From: Campylobacter sp. LR291e
Lineage (GTDB): Bacteria > Campylobacterota > Campylobacteria > Campylobacterales > Campylobacteraceae
Assembly (NCBI RefSeq): GCF_008633915.1
Contig: NZ_VJNV01000023.1
Span: 62,001 to 126,000 of the forward strand
Direction: 5' to 3'
Length of the DNA stretch: 64,000 nucleotides
Positions 1 through 8,797 of this stretch are shown here, piece by piece; within the stretch, counting starts at the first letter, position 1; each line of letters starts with the position of its first letter. Both the position numbers and the translations under genes were made by a program. The notes beneath the pieces were generated by a model. That model made no database searches, was not told where the DNA came from, and worked only from the letters and a program-made list of their open reading frames with translations.

Positions 1-230
1 AATTTCAATTAAGTGGCGTTAAAAATATGATAACTCAATTTTCCTTTGTAATAGCCGGTTTTTTGCTAGTTTTCCCGGGGGTTTTAACTAGTTTTTTTGG
101 ATTTTTAATTTTAATTGTTGCCTTATTTTTTCAATTTTTTACAAAAACGCGTTATAGGCGAACTCAAAGGCAAAATATGCAAGGGAATGAAGAGATTATA
201 GATGTAGAAATTATAGAGGATGGAAAATGA
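1..230 (+). CDS. FxsA-family membrane protein, 5' end outside window
   Basis: The reading frame is open from base 3 through the ATG at 27 to the stop at 230, so the gene most likely starts before the window and only its C-terminal half is seen. The visible part has two adjoining hydrophobic segments around a PGVLTSFFGF motif, which matches the second half of FxsA-type cytoplasmic membrane proteins (AGLLLLLPGFFTDFLG in E. coli). A basic stretch and an acidic tail ending IIDVEIIEDGK follow. FxsA in E. coli affects phage exclusion by F plasmids; the cellular role here is unknown. The stop overlaps the hemC start by 4 bases, so the two are co-translated. The ATG at 27 could instead begin a short 67-residue form, but that would lack the N-terminal half of the family. 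Confidence 0.72.
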   Translation, partial: FQLSGVKNMITQFSFVIAGFLLVFPGVLTSFFGFLILIVALFFQFFTKTRYRRTQRQNMQGNEEIIDVEIIEDGK

Positions 231-1153
231 AAGAATTAATAATTGCAACTAGAAAAAGCAAACTAGCCCTTTGGCAAAGTGAATTTGTAAAGGATTTTTT
301 AGAAAAAACTCATAAAATTTCAGTTAGCTTACAAGGCTTTAAAACAAAGGGTGATGTTTTGCTTGATTCTCCTTTGGCAAAGATTGGTGGTAAGGGACTT
401 TTTACTAAAGAACTTGAAGAAAGTATGCTTAGAAAGGAAGCCCATTTAGCAGTACATAGCTTAAAAGATGTACCTAGCTTTTTTCCAAGTGGCCTTGTTT
501 TAGCTGCTATTAGTAAAAGAGAAGAAAGCAATGATGTTATGCTTAGTCAAAAATATAAAGATTTAATAGCTTTACCTATGAATGCAAAGGTAGGTACCAC
601 AAGCCTTAGACGCTCAATGCAACTTAAATTTATAAGACCTGATTTAAATATTATTTCTTTAAGAGGCAATGTAAACTCACGCATTCAAAAGCTAAAAGAT
701 GGCGAATTTGATGCTATTGTTTTAGCCTTAGCTGGTGTGAAAAGATTAAATTTAGATAAAGAAGTAAATTTTATTTATATTTTTTCAAAGGATGAATTAA
801 TCCCAGCTGCAGCACAGGGGGCTTTAGGAATCGAGGCCATTGATGATGAAGAAATTTTAACCTTGCTTAAATGTTTAAATGATGAAGATGCCTTTATTGA
901 AACAAAGATAGAAAGGGATTTTATAAGGACCTTAGATGGAGGATGTCAAGTACCCATTGGGGTAAATGCCCAGTTAAAAAATGGTGAAATTTGCATTAGG
1001 GCAGTTCTTGGCTTACCTGATGGCAGTGAAAAATTAAAAGAAAAAATTTTTGTTAAAAAAAGTGAATTTAATGATATTGGTGAAAAATTTGCTAATGATT
1101 TTATAAAAAAAGGTGCAAAAGAACTTTTAGAAAGGGCTTTAAAAATGGTGTAA
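227..1153 (+). CDS. hemC: Porphobilinogen deaminase (hydroxymethylbilane synthase)
   Basis: The enzyme joins four porphobilinogen units into hydroxymethylbilane in cytoplasmic heme synthesis. The 308-residue length is normal for the family. The N-terminal signature ATRKSKLALWQ, the GKGLFTKELE segment, HSLKDVP, and the cofactor-attachment motif DGGCQVPIG with Cys240 are all present. Cys240 carries the dipyrromethane cofactor in this family. The start ATG overlaps the upstream FxsA-like gene by 4 bases, and the UbiD-type gene follows after 4 bases, so the three form one transcription unit. I recall the same neighbours in C. jejuni (Cj0544-Cj0546). Confidence 0.97.
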   Translation: MKELIIATRKSKLALWQSEFVKDFLEKTHKISVSLQGFKTKGDVLLDSPLAKIGGKGLFTKELEESMLRKEAHLAVHSLKDVPSFFPSGLVLAAISKREESNDVMLSQKYKDLIALPMNAKVGTTSLRRSMQLKFIRPDLNIISLRGNVNSRIQKLKDGEFDAIVLALAGVKRLNLDKEVNFIYIFSKDELIPAAAQGALGIEAIDDEEILTLLKCLNDEDAFIETKIERDFIRTLDGGCQVPIGVNAQLKNGEICIRAVLGLPDGSEKLKEKIFVKKSEFNDIGEKFANDFIKKGAKELLERALKMV

Positions 1154-1157
1154 GAAT

Positions 1158-2957
1158 ATGCAAAGATTTATAAAAATTTTAAAAGAAAATGATTTATTAA
1201 AAATCTATAATGAGCCCTTAGATGTAGAACTTGAAATTCCACATATTGCTTATATAGAGGCAAAAAAGGGCGAAGATGGCAAGGCTTTGTTATTTAATAA
1301 TCCAATTAGTAAAAAAGAAAATAAAAGCTATGATCATCCTGTTTTAATGAATGTATTTTGTAATAAATTAGCTTTAAATTTAGCCTTTACTAGAGATTTT
1401 GAAGAAGTAGTAAATGAAATTTTAAAATTAACAAAAATGCATATTCCTACAAATTTAAGTGCAAAGATTGATTTTTTTAAATTCTTACTTTCCTTAAAAA
1501 ATGTACCACCAAAAAGATTAAAATTACCTAGGCCTAAATTTCGCTATAAAGAATTAGATAGCCTTTATGATTTACCAGTGCTTAAAACTTGGGAAGAAGA
1601 TGGTGGCAAATTTATAACCATGGGGCAAGTTTATACTCAAAGCCTTGATAAAAAGCAAAATAATTTAGGTATGTATCGTCTGCAAGTAAGTGGTGAAAAA
1701 GAACTTTTAATGCATTGGCAAATTCATAAAGATGGGGCAAATTTTTATAATGAGTATAAAAAAGCAGGGCTTAAAAAAATGCCTGTAAGTATAGCAATTG
1801 GTGGTGACCCCTTATATATTTGGTGTGGGCAAGCTCCTTTACCAAAAGGAATTTTTGAACTTTTGCTTTATGGTTTTATAAAGAAAAAAAGGGCTATTTT
1901 ATCTGCTTGTGATAATAAAATTTTTGTTCCATTTGATAGCGATATAGTAATTGAGGGCTTTGTTGAGATAGATAATTTTAAAGATGAAGGACCCTTTGGT
2001 GATCATACAGGCTTTTATACGCCGGTTTTGCCTTTTCCTGTTATGAAAGTTGAAAAGATAAGGGTTAAGAAAAATGCTGTATATCAAGCTACCGTTGTTG
2101 GAAAGCCTCCTTTAGAAGATAGGGTTATGGGGCTTGGGACTGAAAGGATTTTTTTGCCACTTTTGCAAACTTCTGTACCTGACTTGATTGATTATAAAAT
2201 GCCAGAAAATGGCGTTTTTCATAATTTAATTTTAGCTAAATTTAATCTTAAATACCCAGCTCAAGCTACTCAATTAATGCATGCTTTTTGGGGCGTTGGG
2301 CAAATGAGTTTTGTAAAACATGCAATTTTTGTTGATGAAAATGCCCCTGATTTAGATGATTATGATAAGTTAATCCCTTATATTTTGGAGCATTTTGATA
2401 GTAACAATATCCTAATTAGCAAGGGAATTTGCGACCAATTAGACCATTCTAGTAATGATGAGTGTTTTGGTGGAAAAATAGGGCTTGATGCAAGTAAAAT
2501 AGCACATGTACAAACCCTTGAAATATTAAGTGATGAAAATTTAAAAGACCTTTTTAAAAGTAAAATCGACCTTATAGATTTAAAGCAGTTTTATGTACAA
2601 ACAAAAAGCCCTGTAGTGTGTATTTTAATAGATAAAAAAGAAAAAATTTCAACACTTTTTGGAAATTTGCTTGAGTTTAAAAATCATTTTAGAATTTTAG
2701 TATTTTTAGATAAGGAAAATAAGCTTGAAAATCCATACATGCTTGTTTGGAGAGTAAGTAATAATATAGATGGATTAAGAGATGTTTTTATAAAAGATGA
2801 AAGGGTTTGTTTGGACGCTACTAAAAAGGGAAAATTAGAAAATTATACAAGGCAGTGGCCAAAGCAAGTTGATTGTTCAAAGGGCGTTTTAGAAGATTTG
2901 GTTTTAAGAAAGATTATACAAAATGATACTCAGCTTTTTGACAAATTTGAAATTTAA
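1158..2957 (+). CDS. ubiD: UbiD-family prenyl-FMN decarboxylase
   Basis: This 599-residue protein belongs to the UbiD family of decarboxylases that use prenylated FMN. Visible family segments include IGGDPLYIWCGQAPLP and the FGDHTGFYTP motif near the middle of the protein. Campylobacter makes menaquinone by the futalosine route and does not make ubiquinone, so the likely substrate is a carboxylated naphthoate intermediate (the step assigned to MqnL). That assignment is inference from pathway knowledge and is not shown by the sequence. The gene lies 4 bases after hemC. The UbiX-type flavin prenyltransferase it would need is not in the window. Confidence 0.88.
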   Translation: MQRFIKILKENDLLKIYNEPLDVELEIPHIAYIEAKKGEDGKALLFNNPISKKENKSYDHPVLMNVFCNKLALNLAFTRDFEEVVNEILKLTKMHIPTNLSAKIDFFKFLLSLKNVPPKRLKLPRPKFRYKELDSLYDLPVLKTWEEDGGKFITMGQVYTQSLDKKQNNLGMYRLQVSGEKELLMHWQIHKDGANFYNEYKKAGLKKMPVSIAIGGDPLYIWCGQAPLPKGIFELLLYGFIKKKRAILSACDNKIFVPFDSDIVIEGFVEIDNFKDEGPFGDHTGFYTPVLPFPVMKVEKIRVKKNAVYQATVVGKPPLEDRVMGLGTERIFLPLLQTSVPDLIDYKMPENGVFHNLILAKFNLKYPAQATQLMHAFWGVGQMSFVKHAIFVDENAPDLDDYDKLIPYILEHFDSNNILISKGICDQLDHSSNDECFGGKIGLDASKIAHVQTLEILSDENLKDLFKSKIDLIDLKQFYVQTKSPVVCILIDKKEKISTLFGNLLEFKNHFRILVFLDKENKLENPYMLVWRVSNNIDGLRDVFIKDERVCLDATKKGKLENYTRQWPKQVDCSKGVLEDLVLRKIIQNDTQLFDKFEI

Positions 2958-3021
2958 TAAAAAATTAACAAAAAAGTTCTTTAAAAACAAGAGATAATTT
3001 GTTAAAATTGCTTACAAAGTG

Positions 3022-3048
3022 TTTATTAATTTTTGTAATAGTCGATAT
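3022..3048 (+). promoter_or_regulatory. Sigma-28 (FliA) type promoter for flaG-fliD-fliS
   Basis: CGATAT at 3043-3048 matches the -10 element that I recall for Campylobacter sigma-28 promoters (CGATWT). It has an AT-rich -35 region about 16 bases upstream. It sits 42 bases before the flaG start codon in the only sizeable gap upstream of this flagellar operon. The -35 element is poorly conserved, so the call rests on the -10 box and the gene context. Confidence 0.5.
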
Positions 3049-3090
3049 AGAGATTGACTAATACAAAAAAATTTTAAAAAGGATTTTAAA

Positions 3091-3483
3091 ATGGAAGTGA
3101 CAAAATTAGCTATGCAAGGTGTGCAAATGGATACAACTTCGGCTGTATCTAAGACAGATTTTGAGTCTAGTAATTCGCAAAGTGCTAGTACTACTAATAC
3201 TATACAAAGCGTTCAAAGCCAGGATGGCATTGAGAGTACTCAGCAAAGCGATAAAGGGTTAAGCGAAAAGTTAGCCGAGATTACGCAGGAATTAAACGAG
3301 CAAATGGAAACTATGGATTCAAATATTAGATTTGGTTATAGTGATGAAATTGATCGCATGTATGTTAGCGTAGTAGAAAAGATGACAGGCAAGGAAATTC
3401 GTAGAATTCCAACCGAAGAGGCCATGCGTTTAACCGAATATTTTAGAGATGCAATGGGCATGATTTACGATGAGGAGGTTTAA
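3091..3483 (+). CDS. flaG: Flagellar protein FlaG
   Basis: The protein is 130 residues, with a low-complexity Ser/Thr/Gln-rich N-terminal half and a conserved C-terminal FlaG domain containing RFGYSDEIDRMYVSVVEKMTG and KEIRRIPTEEAMRL. FlaG proteins influence filament length, and in epsilonproteobacteria they sit beside the filament cap genes. A good ribosome binding site (AAAAAGGA, 3076-3083) precedes the ATG. fliD starts on the base after the flaG stop, so the pair is translationally coupled. The promoter upstream looks like sigma-28, which fits a late flagellar gene. Confidence 0.93.
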   Translation: MEVTKLAMQGVQMDTTSAVSKTDFESSNSQSASTTNTIQSVQSQDGIESTQQSDKGLSEKLAEITQELNEQMETMDSNIRFGYSDEIDRMYVSVVEKMTGKEIRRIPTEEAMRLTEYFRDAMGMIYDEEV

Positions 3484-5421
3484 ATGGCAACAGAATCAAG
3501 TAGCTTATCAAGCTTAGGTTTTGCTTCTGGTGTTTTGACACAAGATGTTATTGATCGGTTAAAGGAAGCGGATGAGACTTCTAGACTTACGCCTTATACT
3601 ACGCAAATAGAAAGTAATACCACAAAACAAACCGATGTAACAGAACTTATCACTATGCTTTCTAGTTTGAAAACTTCTGTTTCAACACTAGCCGATGGTA
3701 CGATTTTTACAAAAAGAAGTGTTACAGCTAACAAAACAGATGACCCAGCTGCTACTTTAACAGCAGATAGTGGTGTAGCTTTACAATCATTAAATGTTAG
3801 TGTTACTCAATTAGCACAAAAAGATGTGTATCAAAGTGCAGGTTTTTCAAATAATACAGGTTATGTAAATTCTAGCCTTACTTCTCCTACTGCTTTTACA
3901 CTCTTTGTTGATGGACAATCTTATACTATAAATGTTACTTCAAGTATGACTTATCAAGACTTAGCAGATGAGATTAATAGTGCAACTGATGGGGCTATAG
4001 TAGCAAAGATAGTAAATACAGGAGAAAAGGATGCTCCTTATAGACTAACCCTTACCAGTGGTGATACTGGGTCTGATAATGCTATTACTTTTTTTGCTGG
4101 TACAAAAAATAGCACTACTTCTACTTATGAAACAAGTACTGAGGCAGAGGAAATTTTAAAAAATTTAGGTTGGGAGATGGATACTAGTACTAGTTCAGTT
4201 GACGTTACTGATTCTAGCTTTGCTGGTTATGGTATCACAAATGATGCAGACTTACACGTACAAACTGCACAAGATGCTTATTTTACAATAGATGGTATCA
4301 AATACACTAGGTCTTCTAATACCATAGATGATTTAACCACAGGTCTTACACTAACCCTTAACACAATAGGCGATATAAATTTTGAAGTAACACAGGATTT
4401 ATCATCTGCTACCGAGACTATGGAAAGTTTAGTTGAAGCTTACAATAACCTAATCGCTAATCTTTCAGCTGCTACTGACTATGATATTGATACTGGTACT
4501 TCAGGTAGCTTAGTAGGGGTAAATGCAGTAACAAGCATTAAGTCAACTATAAATAAAATCCTTTTTGGTTATCAAACAGTAATAGGCACAGTTGAAAACG
4601 ATGATGGTACTTATTCAACTTCTCAAGTTTCAGTTTCTTTGCTTGATTATGGTTTAAGTGTATCAGATGATGGGGTATTAAGCTTTGATTCTTCTACCTT
4701 TGAAAGCAAGATGAAAGAAGACCCTGACTTTGCCGAGGAATTCTTTGCAGGTATTAGAGAGTATGAAACCCTTACTTATACTAGTAATCTCATTAAAACA
4801 GGTTCTTTAGAAAAAGCATTGCAAGATGAAGGTGGTTCTATAACCTTTAGTTCAGGTGATTTTAAAATAATCTACAATGAAACTACTTATGATTTGTATA
4901 AGAATAAAGATGGTTCTACTTTTGTTTTAACAGGTAACACCGAAGAAGAAATTATGCAAAATTTAGTTACTCACATTAATGACCTTGGTATAGAAGGGCT
5001 AACTGCTAGCTATGAAACCTATAATAAAAACGGCGAAACAGGTTATAATCTAGTATTAACTGGTACTACCGGTTCGAATTTGCAAATCAAGGGTGATAGC
5101 GATTTTCTTAGTACCTTTGGTTTAAAAGAAACTACTATGTATGCAAGTATCAAAGAAGCAACCGGTATCTTTGCTGAGTTAAAAGATGCTATTAATGGTA
5201 TTATAGGTACAAATGGTTCTTTAACCTTGTATGATGAAAGCCTTACTTCTTCTACTACAGCACTCACTGAGTCAAAAGAAAGGGTACAAGAAATGATTGA
5301 TGCTAAATATGCAACTATGGAAAATCAATGGTTGCAGTATGAAAAGATTTTAAGTGCCCTTGATTCTCAACTTTCAGCCGTTGAAATGTTGATTGAAATG
5401 ATGAGTCAGTCTGATGATTAA
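3484..5421 (+). CDS. fliD: Flagellar filament cap protein FliD (HAP2)
   Basis: This 645-residue protein is secreted through the flagellar export apparatus and forms the cap on which flagellin subunits fold. Visible features are the N-terminal helical region with SSLGFASGVLTQDVIDRLKE, a long Ser/Thr-rich middle that is variable in the family, and a C-terminal coiled-coil segment ending in QLSAVEMLIEMMSQ. No N-terminal signal peptide is present, as expected for a type III export substrate. The length equals the usual Campylobacter FliD. It lies between flaG and fliS, which encodes the flagellin chaperone. Confidence 0.96.
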   Translation: MATESSSLSSLGFASGVLTQDVIDRLKEADETSRLTPYTTQIESNTTKQTDVTELITMLSSLKTSVSTLADGTIFTKRSVTANKTDDPAATLTADSGVALQSLNVSVTQLAQKDVYQSAGFSNNTGYVNSSLTSPTAFTLFVDGQSYTINVTSSMTYQDLADEINSATDGAIVAKIVNTGEKDAPYRLTLTSGDTGSDNAITFFAGTKNSTTSTYETSTEAEEILKNLGWEMDTSTSSVDVTDSSFAGYGITNDADLHVQTAQDAYFTIDGIKYTRSSNTIDDLTTGLTLTLNTIGDINFEVTQDLSSATETMESLVEAYNNLIANLSAATDYDIDTGTSGSLVGVNAVTSIKSTINKILFGYQTVIGTVENDDGTYSTSQVSVSLLDYGLSVSDDGVLSFDSSTFESKMKEDPDFAEEFFAGIREYETLTYTSNLIKTGSLEKALQDEGGSITFSSGDFKIIYNETTYDLYKNKDGSTFVLTGNTEEEIMQNLVTHINDLGIEGLTASYETYNKNGETGYNLVLTGTTGSNLQIKGDSDFLSTFGLKETTMYASIKEATGIFAELKDAINGIIGTNGSLTLYDESLTSSTTALTESKERVQEMIDAKYATMENQWLQYEKILSALDSQLSAVEMLIEMMSQSDD

Positions 5422-5432
5422 AAGAGTTAGCA

Positions 5433-5822
5433 ATGCAAAATAAGTTAGCTTGTAATGCGTATTCTCAAAATCAATTGGGGGTAGAATCCCCCCAAAAACT
5501 CGTAGAAATGCTTTATGAGGGCATTTTGAAATTTTGTGCTAGGGCAAAGGTTTATATACGTAATGAAGATATAGAACAAAGGGTATATTATATTAAAAGG
5601 GCTACTGCAATTTTTGTAGAATTAATAAACGGGCTTGATTATGAAAAAGGTGGCGATGTGGCGTATTATTTAGCTGGTCTTTATACAAGAGAAATTCAAC
5701 TTCTAGCATTAGCAAATTTAGAAAATAACGAAGCTAGGGTTGATGAGGTGATAAATGTAGCCAAATGTTTGTTAGAGGCTTGGAGGGAAGTGCATAGTGA
5801 AAAAAAACAAGACTTGGCTTGA
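5433..5822 (+). CDS. fliS: Flagellin chaperone FliS
   Basis: The 129-residue all-helical protein has the FliS features QNQLGVESPQKLVEMLYEGILKF at the N terminus and FVELINGLDYEKGGDVAYYLAGLYTREI in the middle. FliS binds the C terminus of flagellin in the cytoplasm and prevents early polymerisation before export. It is 11 bases downstream of fliD and overlaps the next small gene by 26 bases, so it belongs to the flaG operon. Confidence 0.95.
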   Translation: MQNKLACNAYSQNQLGVESPQKLVEMLYEGILKFCARAKVYIRNEDIEQRVYYIKRATAIFVELINGLDYEKGGDVAYYLAGLYTREIQLLALANLENNEARVDEVINVAKCLLEAWREVHSEKKQDLA

Positions 5823-6021
5823 TGAATTTAAATTAGCCTTATTTTTAGATGATATAGGAAGTTTTGAAAAATTACTTAATAGAATAGAATATAATCAAAG
5901 TGAATTAGTACAAATCAGGGCCTTATTAATAGAGGCCATAAAATTAGTTAAACATAAAAAAGACTTACAAGCTGTTGAAATTCAAAAATGCCGCAGGGCA
6001 TTAAAATATGTCAAATCGTGA
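5797..6021 (+). CDS. Small helical protein of the fliS operon
   Basis: The protein has 74 residues, begins with GTG inside the end of fliS, and is predicted helical and charged with no membrane segment or signal peptide. The position matches the small gene after fliS that I recall in C. jejuni (Cj0550). FliT-type chaperones often follow fliS in other bacteria, and size and position would fit such a role, but no FliT signature can be recognised by eye. The function is therefore unassigned. The 26-base overlap with fliS indicates translational coupling. Confidence 0.7.
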   Translation: MKKNKTWLDEFKLALFLDDIGSFEKLLNRIEYNQSELVQIRALLIEAIKLVKHKKDLQAVEIQKCRRALKYVKS

Positions 6022-6025
6022 GATT

Positions 6026-6056
6026 GTGAAAATATTAAAGAATATGAAAATATTAA
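6026..6056 (+). repeat. Short direct repeat
   Basis: The 13-mer TGAAAATATTAAA occurs at 6026-6038 and again at 6044-6056, between the end of the fliS operon and the 3' end of rnpB. It may be chance in such AT-rich DNA; no function is evident. Confidence 0.35.
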
Positions 6057-6080
6057 AAAATAAGTTATTAAAAATTTAAA

Positions 6081-6393
6081 AGCATAGCGATAAGCCGAGT
6101 TCTGTCGTGAATGCTCATTTATCTAGTTTTGTTTTTACAAACAAAATCAAGCGAAGGGTTAAAAACAAAGACTTTAACCATCCCTTCTTGCTGCGAATTG
6201 GGTTTACATAGCCGAAATTGTTACCAAAAACGCTGGTAGGCTCTTACCCCACCCTTTCACCTTTTCCATTTTCATGGTAGTTTACTTTCTGTTGCACTAT
6301 CCCTTAGGTCGCCCTAGCCATCTGTTAGATGGAATTCTTGTCTTTAGCAGCTCGGACTTTCCTCTTCAAAATGAAGCGAGCATTTACTATGCT
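6081..6393 (-). ncRNA. rnpB: RNase P RNA, catalytic subunit (class A)
   Basis: Read on the minus strand, the segment contains the conserved class A landmarks: GAGGAAAGTCCGAGCT near the 5' end, ACAGAAA in the middle, a GGTAAGAGCCTACC segment, and GACAGAACTCGGCTTATC close to the 3' end. The terminal P1 helix is visible as GCATAG at the 5' end (6387-6392) pairing with CTATGC at the 3' end (6082-6087), which sets the approximate boundaries. It cleaves the 5' leaders of tRNA precursors together with the protein RnpA, which is encoded at 47104-47430. The exact ends are estimated to within a few bases. Confidence 0.93.
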
Positions 6394-6486
6394 TTGTGTG
6401 TAATTTTATCTAAAATTTAGTAATTTTTATTAGTTTATAAAAAAATATTTGTTAAAATATCGCTCATTTTTTATTAAAGGATTATG

Positions 6487-7056
6487 ATGGCAACTTACTC
6501 AATGGGAGATTTGAAAAAAGGCTTAAAAATTGAAATCGATGGTGTTCCTTTTAAAATCGTAGAATACCAGCATGTAAAACCCGGTAAAGGACCTGCCTTT
6601 GTTCGCATTAAGATTAAATCATTTATCGATGGTAAGGTACTAGAAAAGACCTTTCACGCAGGCGATAAATGTGAGTCTCCAAATTTAGAAGAAAAAACTA
6701 TGCAATACCTTTATGATGATGGGGAAAATTGTCAATTTATGGATACTCAAAGCTATGAGCAAGTTGGCATTAGTGATGAGGATGTTGGAGATGTTAAAAA
6801 ATGGATGCTTGATGGTATGATGGTTGATGTGCTTTTTCACAATGGCAAAGCAATAGGCGTTGAAGTACCCCAAGTAGTTGAGCTTAAAATCGTTGAAACT
6901 GCCCCAAATTTTAAAGGTGATACTCAAGGTTCTAATAAAAAACCAGCCACTTTAGAAACGGGGGCTGTTGTGCAAATTCCCTTTCATATCTTAGAAGGTG
7001 AAGTAATCCGCGTTGACACAGTGCGTGGAGAATACATAGAAAGGGTAAATAAATAA
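6487..7056 (+). CDS. efp: Translation elongation factor P
   Basis: EF-P relieves ribosomes stalled at polyproline stretches. The protein has the three OB-like domains and the PGKGPAF loop, with Lys34 at the position modified in many bacteria. Two ATG codons lie in tandem at 6484 and 6487. The second is chosen because it lies 6 bases from the AAAGG ribosome binding site (the first only 3) and because known Campylobacter EF-P proteins begin [11 protein letters not shown]. The resulting 189 residues is the normal length. A TAAAAT -10 box lies upstream at about 6453-6458. No EpmA or EpmB homologue is in the window. Confidence 0.97.
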   Translation: MATYSMGDLKKGLKIEIDGVPFKIVEYQHVKPGKGPAFVRIKIKSFIDGKVLEKTFHAGDKCESPNLEEKTMQYLYDDGENCQFMDTQSYEQVGISDEDVGDVKKWMLDGMMVDVLFHNGKAIGVEVPQVVELKIVETAPNFKGDTQGSNKKPATLETGAVVQIPFHILEGEVIRVDTVRGEYIERVNK

Positions 7057-7070
7057 AGATTTGCTTTTAT

Positions 7071-7100
7071 ATTAATGGCAAATTTGCCATTAATTTTTTT
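7071..7100 (+). terminator. Rho-independent terminator after efp
   Basis: A perfect 24-base palindrome (ATTAATGGCAAA and its complement, 7071-7094) is followed by a run of T residues to 7100. It lies 14 bases after the efp stop codon. Confidence 0.85.
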
Positions 7101-7485
7101 TAAAACTTTCAATTTATTTTTTAACTTTTTAACTTTCTTAAAAAATATCAAAAAATTTAATATACAAAACTATAAATTTTAAAACTATTAAAATATTTTT
7201 ATTAAAATTTTATAAATTAAATAAAAAATACTTCAATCATTAATTTTTATCAAAATAAAGGCAAAATTTAAGCTGAATTTTTATTAAAATTTTTATCTTT
7301 CATAAAAAATTTCTAACAAAAATCTAAATATTAAAAAATTTTTATTCTCTTTAAATACCTTAAAAATAGTTATTTTAGATATAAATTATAATTTTGATTA
7401 AAAAATTATATTAATATTTTATTAATTTTATATTTTTTTAAAGAATTTTAAATATAATTTCTTTTGATTTTTTAAGGAGAGAAAA
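7101..7485. other. Extremely AT-rich intergenic region with amtB promoter
   Basis: No reading frame or RNA is recognisable on either strand in these 385 bases, which consist mostly of A and T runs. A TATAAT -10 box at 7453-7458 and a ribosome binding site AAGGAG (7473-7478) precede the amtB start codon, so the amtB promoter lies at the right end. Confidence 0.6.
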
Positions 7486-8706
7486 ATGAACGCAGTAAAT
7501 ACTAGCTTTATTATGCTTTGTTCTTTACTTGTTTTGCTGATGACACCGGCATTAGCTATGTTTTATTCTGGTATGGTAAGAAGTAAAAATACTCTAAATA
7601 CCATTATGAATTGTTTTATAGTCTTTGGTGTCATTAGCTTACAATGGGTTTTGATAGGCTTTAGCTTATCATTTGGGGATGATAGTGGCACTGGTCTTAT
7701 AGGGTCCTTTGCAAATTTTGCCTTAAATGGCATTAGTGGGGAAAATGATGCAGGCGTGCCAAATGTCCTTTTTGTGATATTTCAAATGATGTTTGCATTA
7801 ATCGCTTCTGCTATTATTACAGGAAGCTTGGTTGGACGCGTTAAATTAGGCGTTTTAGTGGTATTTTTGCTTTTTTGGAGTACCTTAGTTTATGATGTTT
7901 TAGCCCATATGATTTGGAGTAGCGATGGCTTTTTGTTAAAAAGAGGAAGTCTTGATTTTGCTGGAGGTGGAGTTGTGCACATTAGTTCAGGCGTTGCAGG
8001 TCTTGTTGGTGCCTTAATGGTAGGGGCTAGAAATGAAAAGCCTACACAAACAGCAGCCCATTCCATACCTTATGCCTTTTTAGGGGCAATCTTACTTTTT
8101 ATAGGTTGGCTTGGTTTTAATGCAGGTAGTGCAGGTGAGATCGATGAAATAGCTGTAAATGCTTTTATAGTTACCATATTATCAGCGTCTATGGGATTTT
8201 TAGTATGGGTTTTGGCTGAGTGGATTAAACATAAAAAGCCATCCATTTTAGGAGGACTTAGTGGGCTCGTGGCTGGTCTTGTAGGCATTACACCAGCTTG
8301 TGGTTATGTTGGGATTCTTGAGAGTATGATTATAGGTGCTATGAGTGCGATTTTTTGCTACATGGGACTTAGTTATATAAAATACAAACTTGGCTTTGAT
8401 GATACTTTGGACGCCTTTTCTTTGCATGGAATAGGTGGTGTTTGGGGAGGCATTGCAACAGGGCTTTTTGCGAGCGATAGTGTAAATAATGGTGCGTCAA
8501 ATTTAGGAGAGGGCTTATTTATAAGTGGTTCTTGGCATTTGCTTTTAGAACAATGCCTTGCTATAATAATTTGCATTATACTTTCTGCTATAGTAAGTTA
8601 TGCGATTTTTAAGTTTATCTCACTTTTTACTAGTCTTAGGGTTGAAAAAGAAGATGAAAATATAGGACTTGATATTATCTTACATGGTGAAAAAGCTTAT
8701 AATTAG
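7486..8706 (+). CDS. amtB: Ammonium transporter AmtB
   Basis: This 406-residue inner-membrane protein has about 11 hydrophobic segments and family motifs including PALAMFYSGMVRSKNTLN, the DFAGGGVVHISSG segment in the middle and DAFSLHGIGGVWGG towards the end. The conserved pore histidines fall in VVHISSG and FSLHGIGG. It moves ammonium across the inner membrane in the trimeric Amt/Mep/Rh family. No glnK or glnB gene lies beside it, although the two genes are linked in many bacteria. It stands alone between its own promoter and a strong terminator. Confidence 0.95.
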   Translation: MNAVNTSFIMLCSLLVLLMTPALAMFYSGMVRSKNTLNTIMNCFIVFGVISLQWVLIGFSLSFGDDSGTGLIGSFANFALNGISGENDAGVPNVLFVIFQMMFALIASAIITGSLVGRVKLGVLVVFLLFWSTLVYDVLAHMIWSSDGFLLKRGSLDFAGGGVVHISSGVAGLVGALMVGARNEKPTQTAAHSIPYAFLGAILLFIGWLGFNAGSAGEIDEIAVNAFIVTILSASMGFLVWVLAEWIKHKKPSILGGLSGLVAGLVGITPACGYVGILESMIIGAMSAIFCYMGLSYIKYKLGFDDTLDAFSLHGIGGVWGGIATGLFASDSVNNGASNLGEGLFISGSWHLLLEQCLAIIICIILSAIVSYAIFKFISLFTSLRVEKEDENIGLDIILHGEKAYN

Positions 8707-8709
8707 TTA

Positions 8710-8740
8710 TTCAAGGGCTTAAATTTTTAAGTCCTTGAAT
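8710..8740 (+). terminator. Rho-independent terminator after amtB
   Basis: A 14-base stem (TTCAAGGGCTTAAA, 8710-8723, paired with 8726-8739, one G-T pair) starts 4 bases after the amtB stop. The T-run beyond the stem is weak. Confidence 0.7.
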
Positions 8741-8797
8741 TTGCAAAAAAATGATAAAATACGAATTTTTAGAAAAATTAGAAAAAATGGGGTAAAA

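Noticed and set aside
1-12. Possible tail of proS before the FxsA-like gene
   Set aside because: In this window the first bases are in frame with the FxsA-like protein, and no proS end can be shown.
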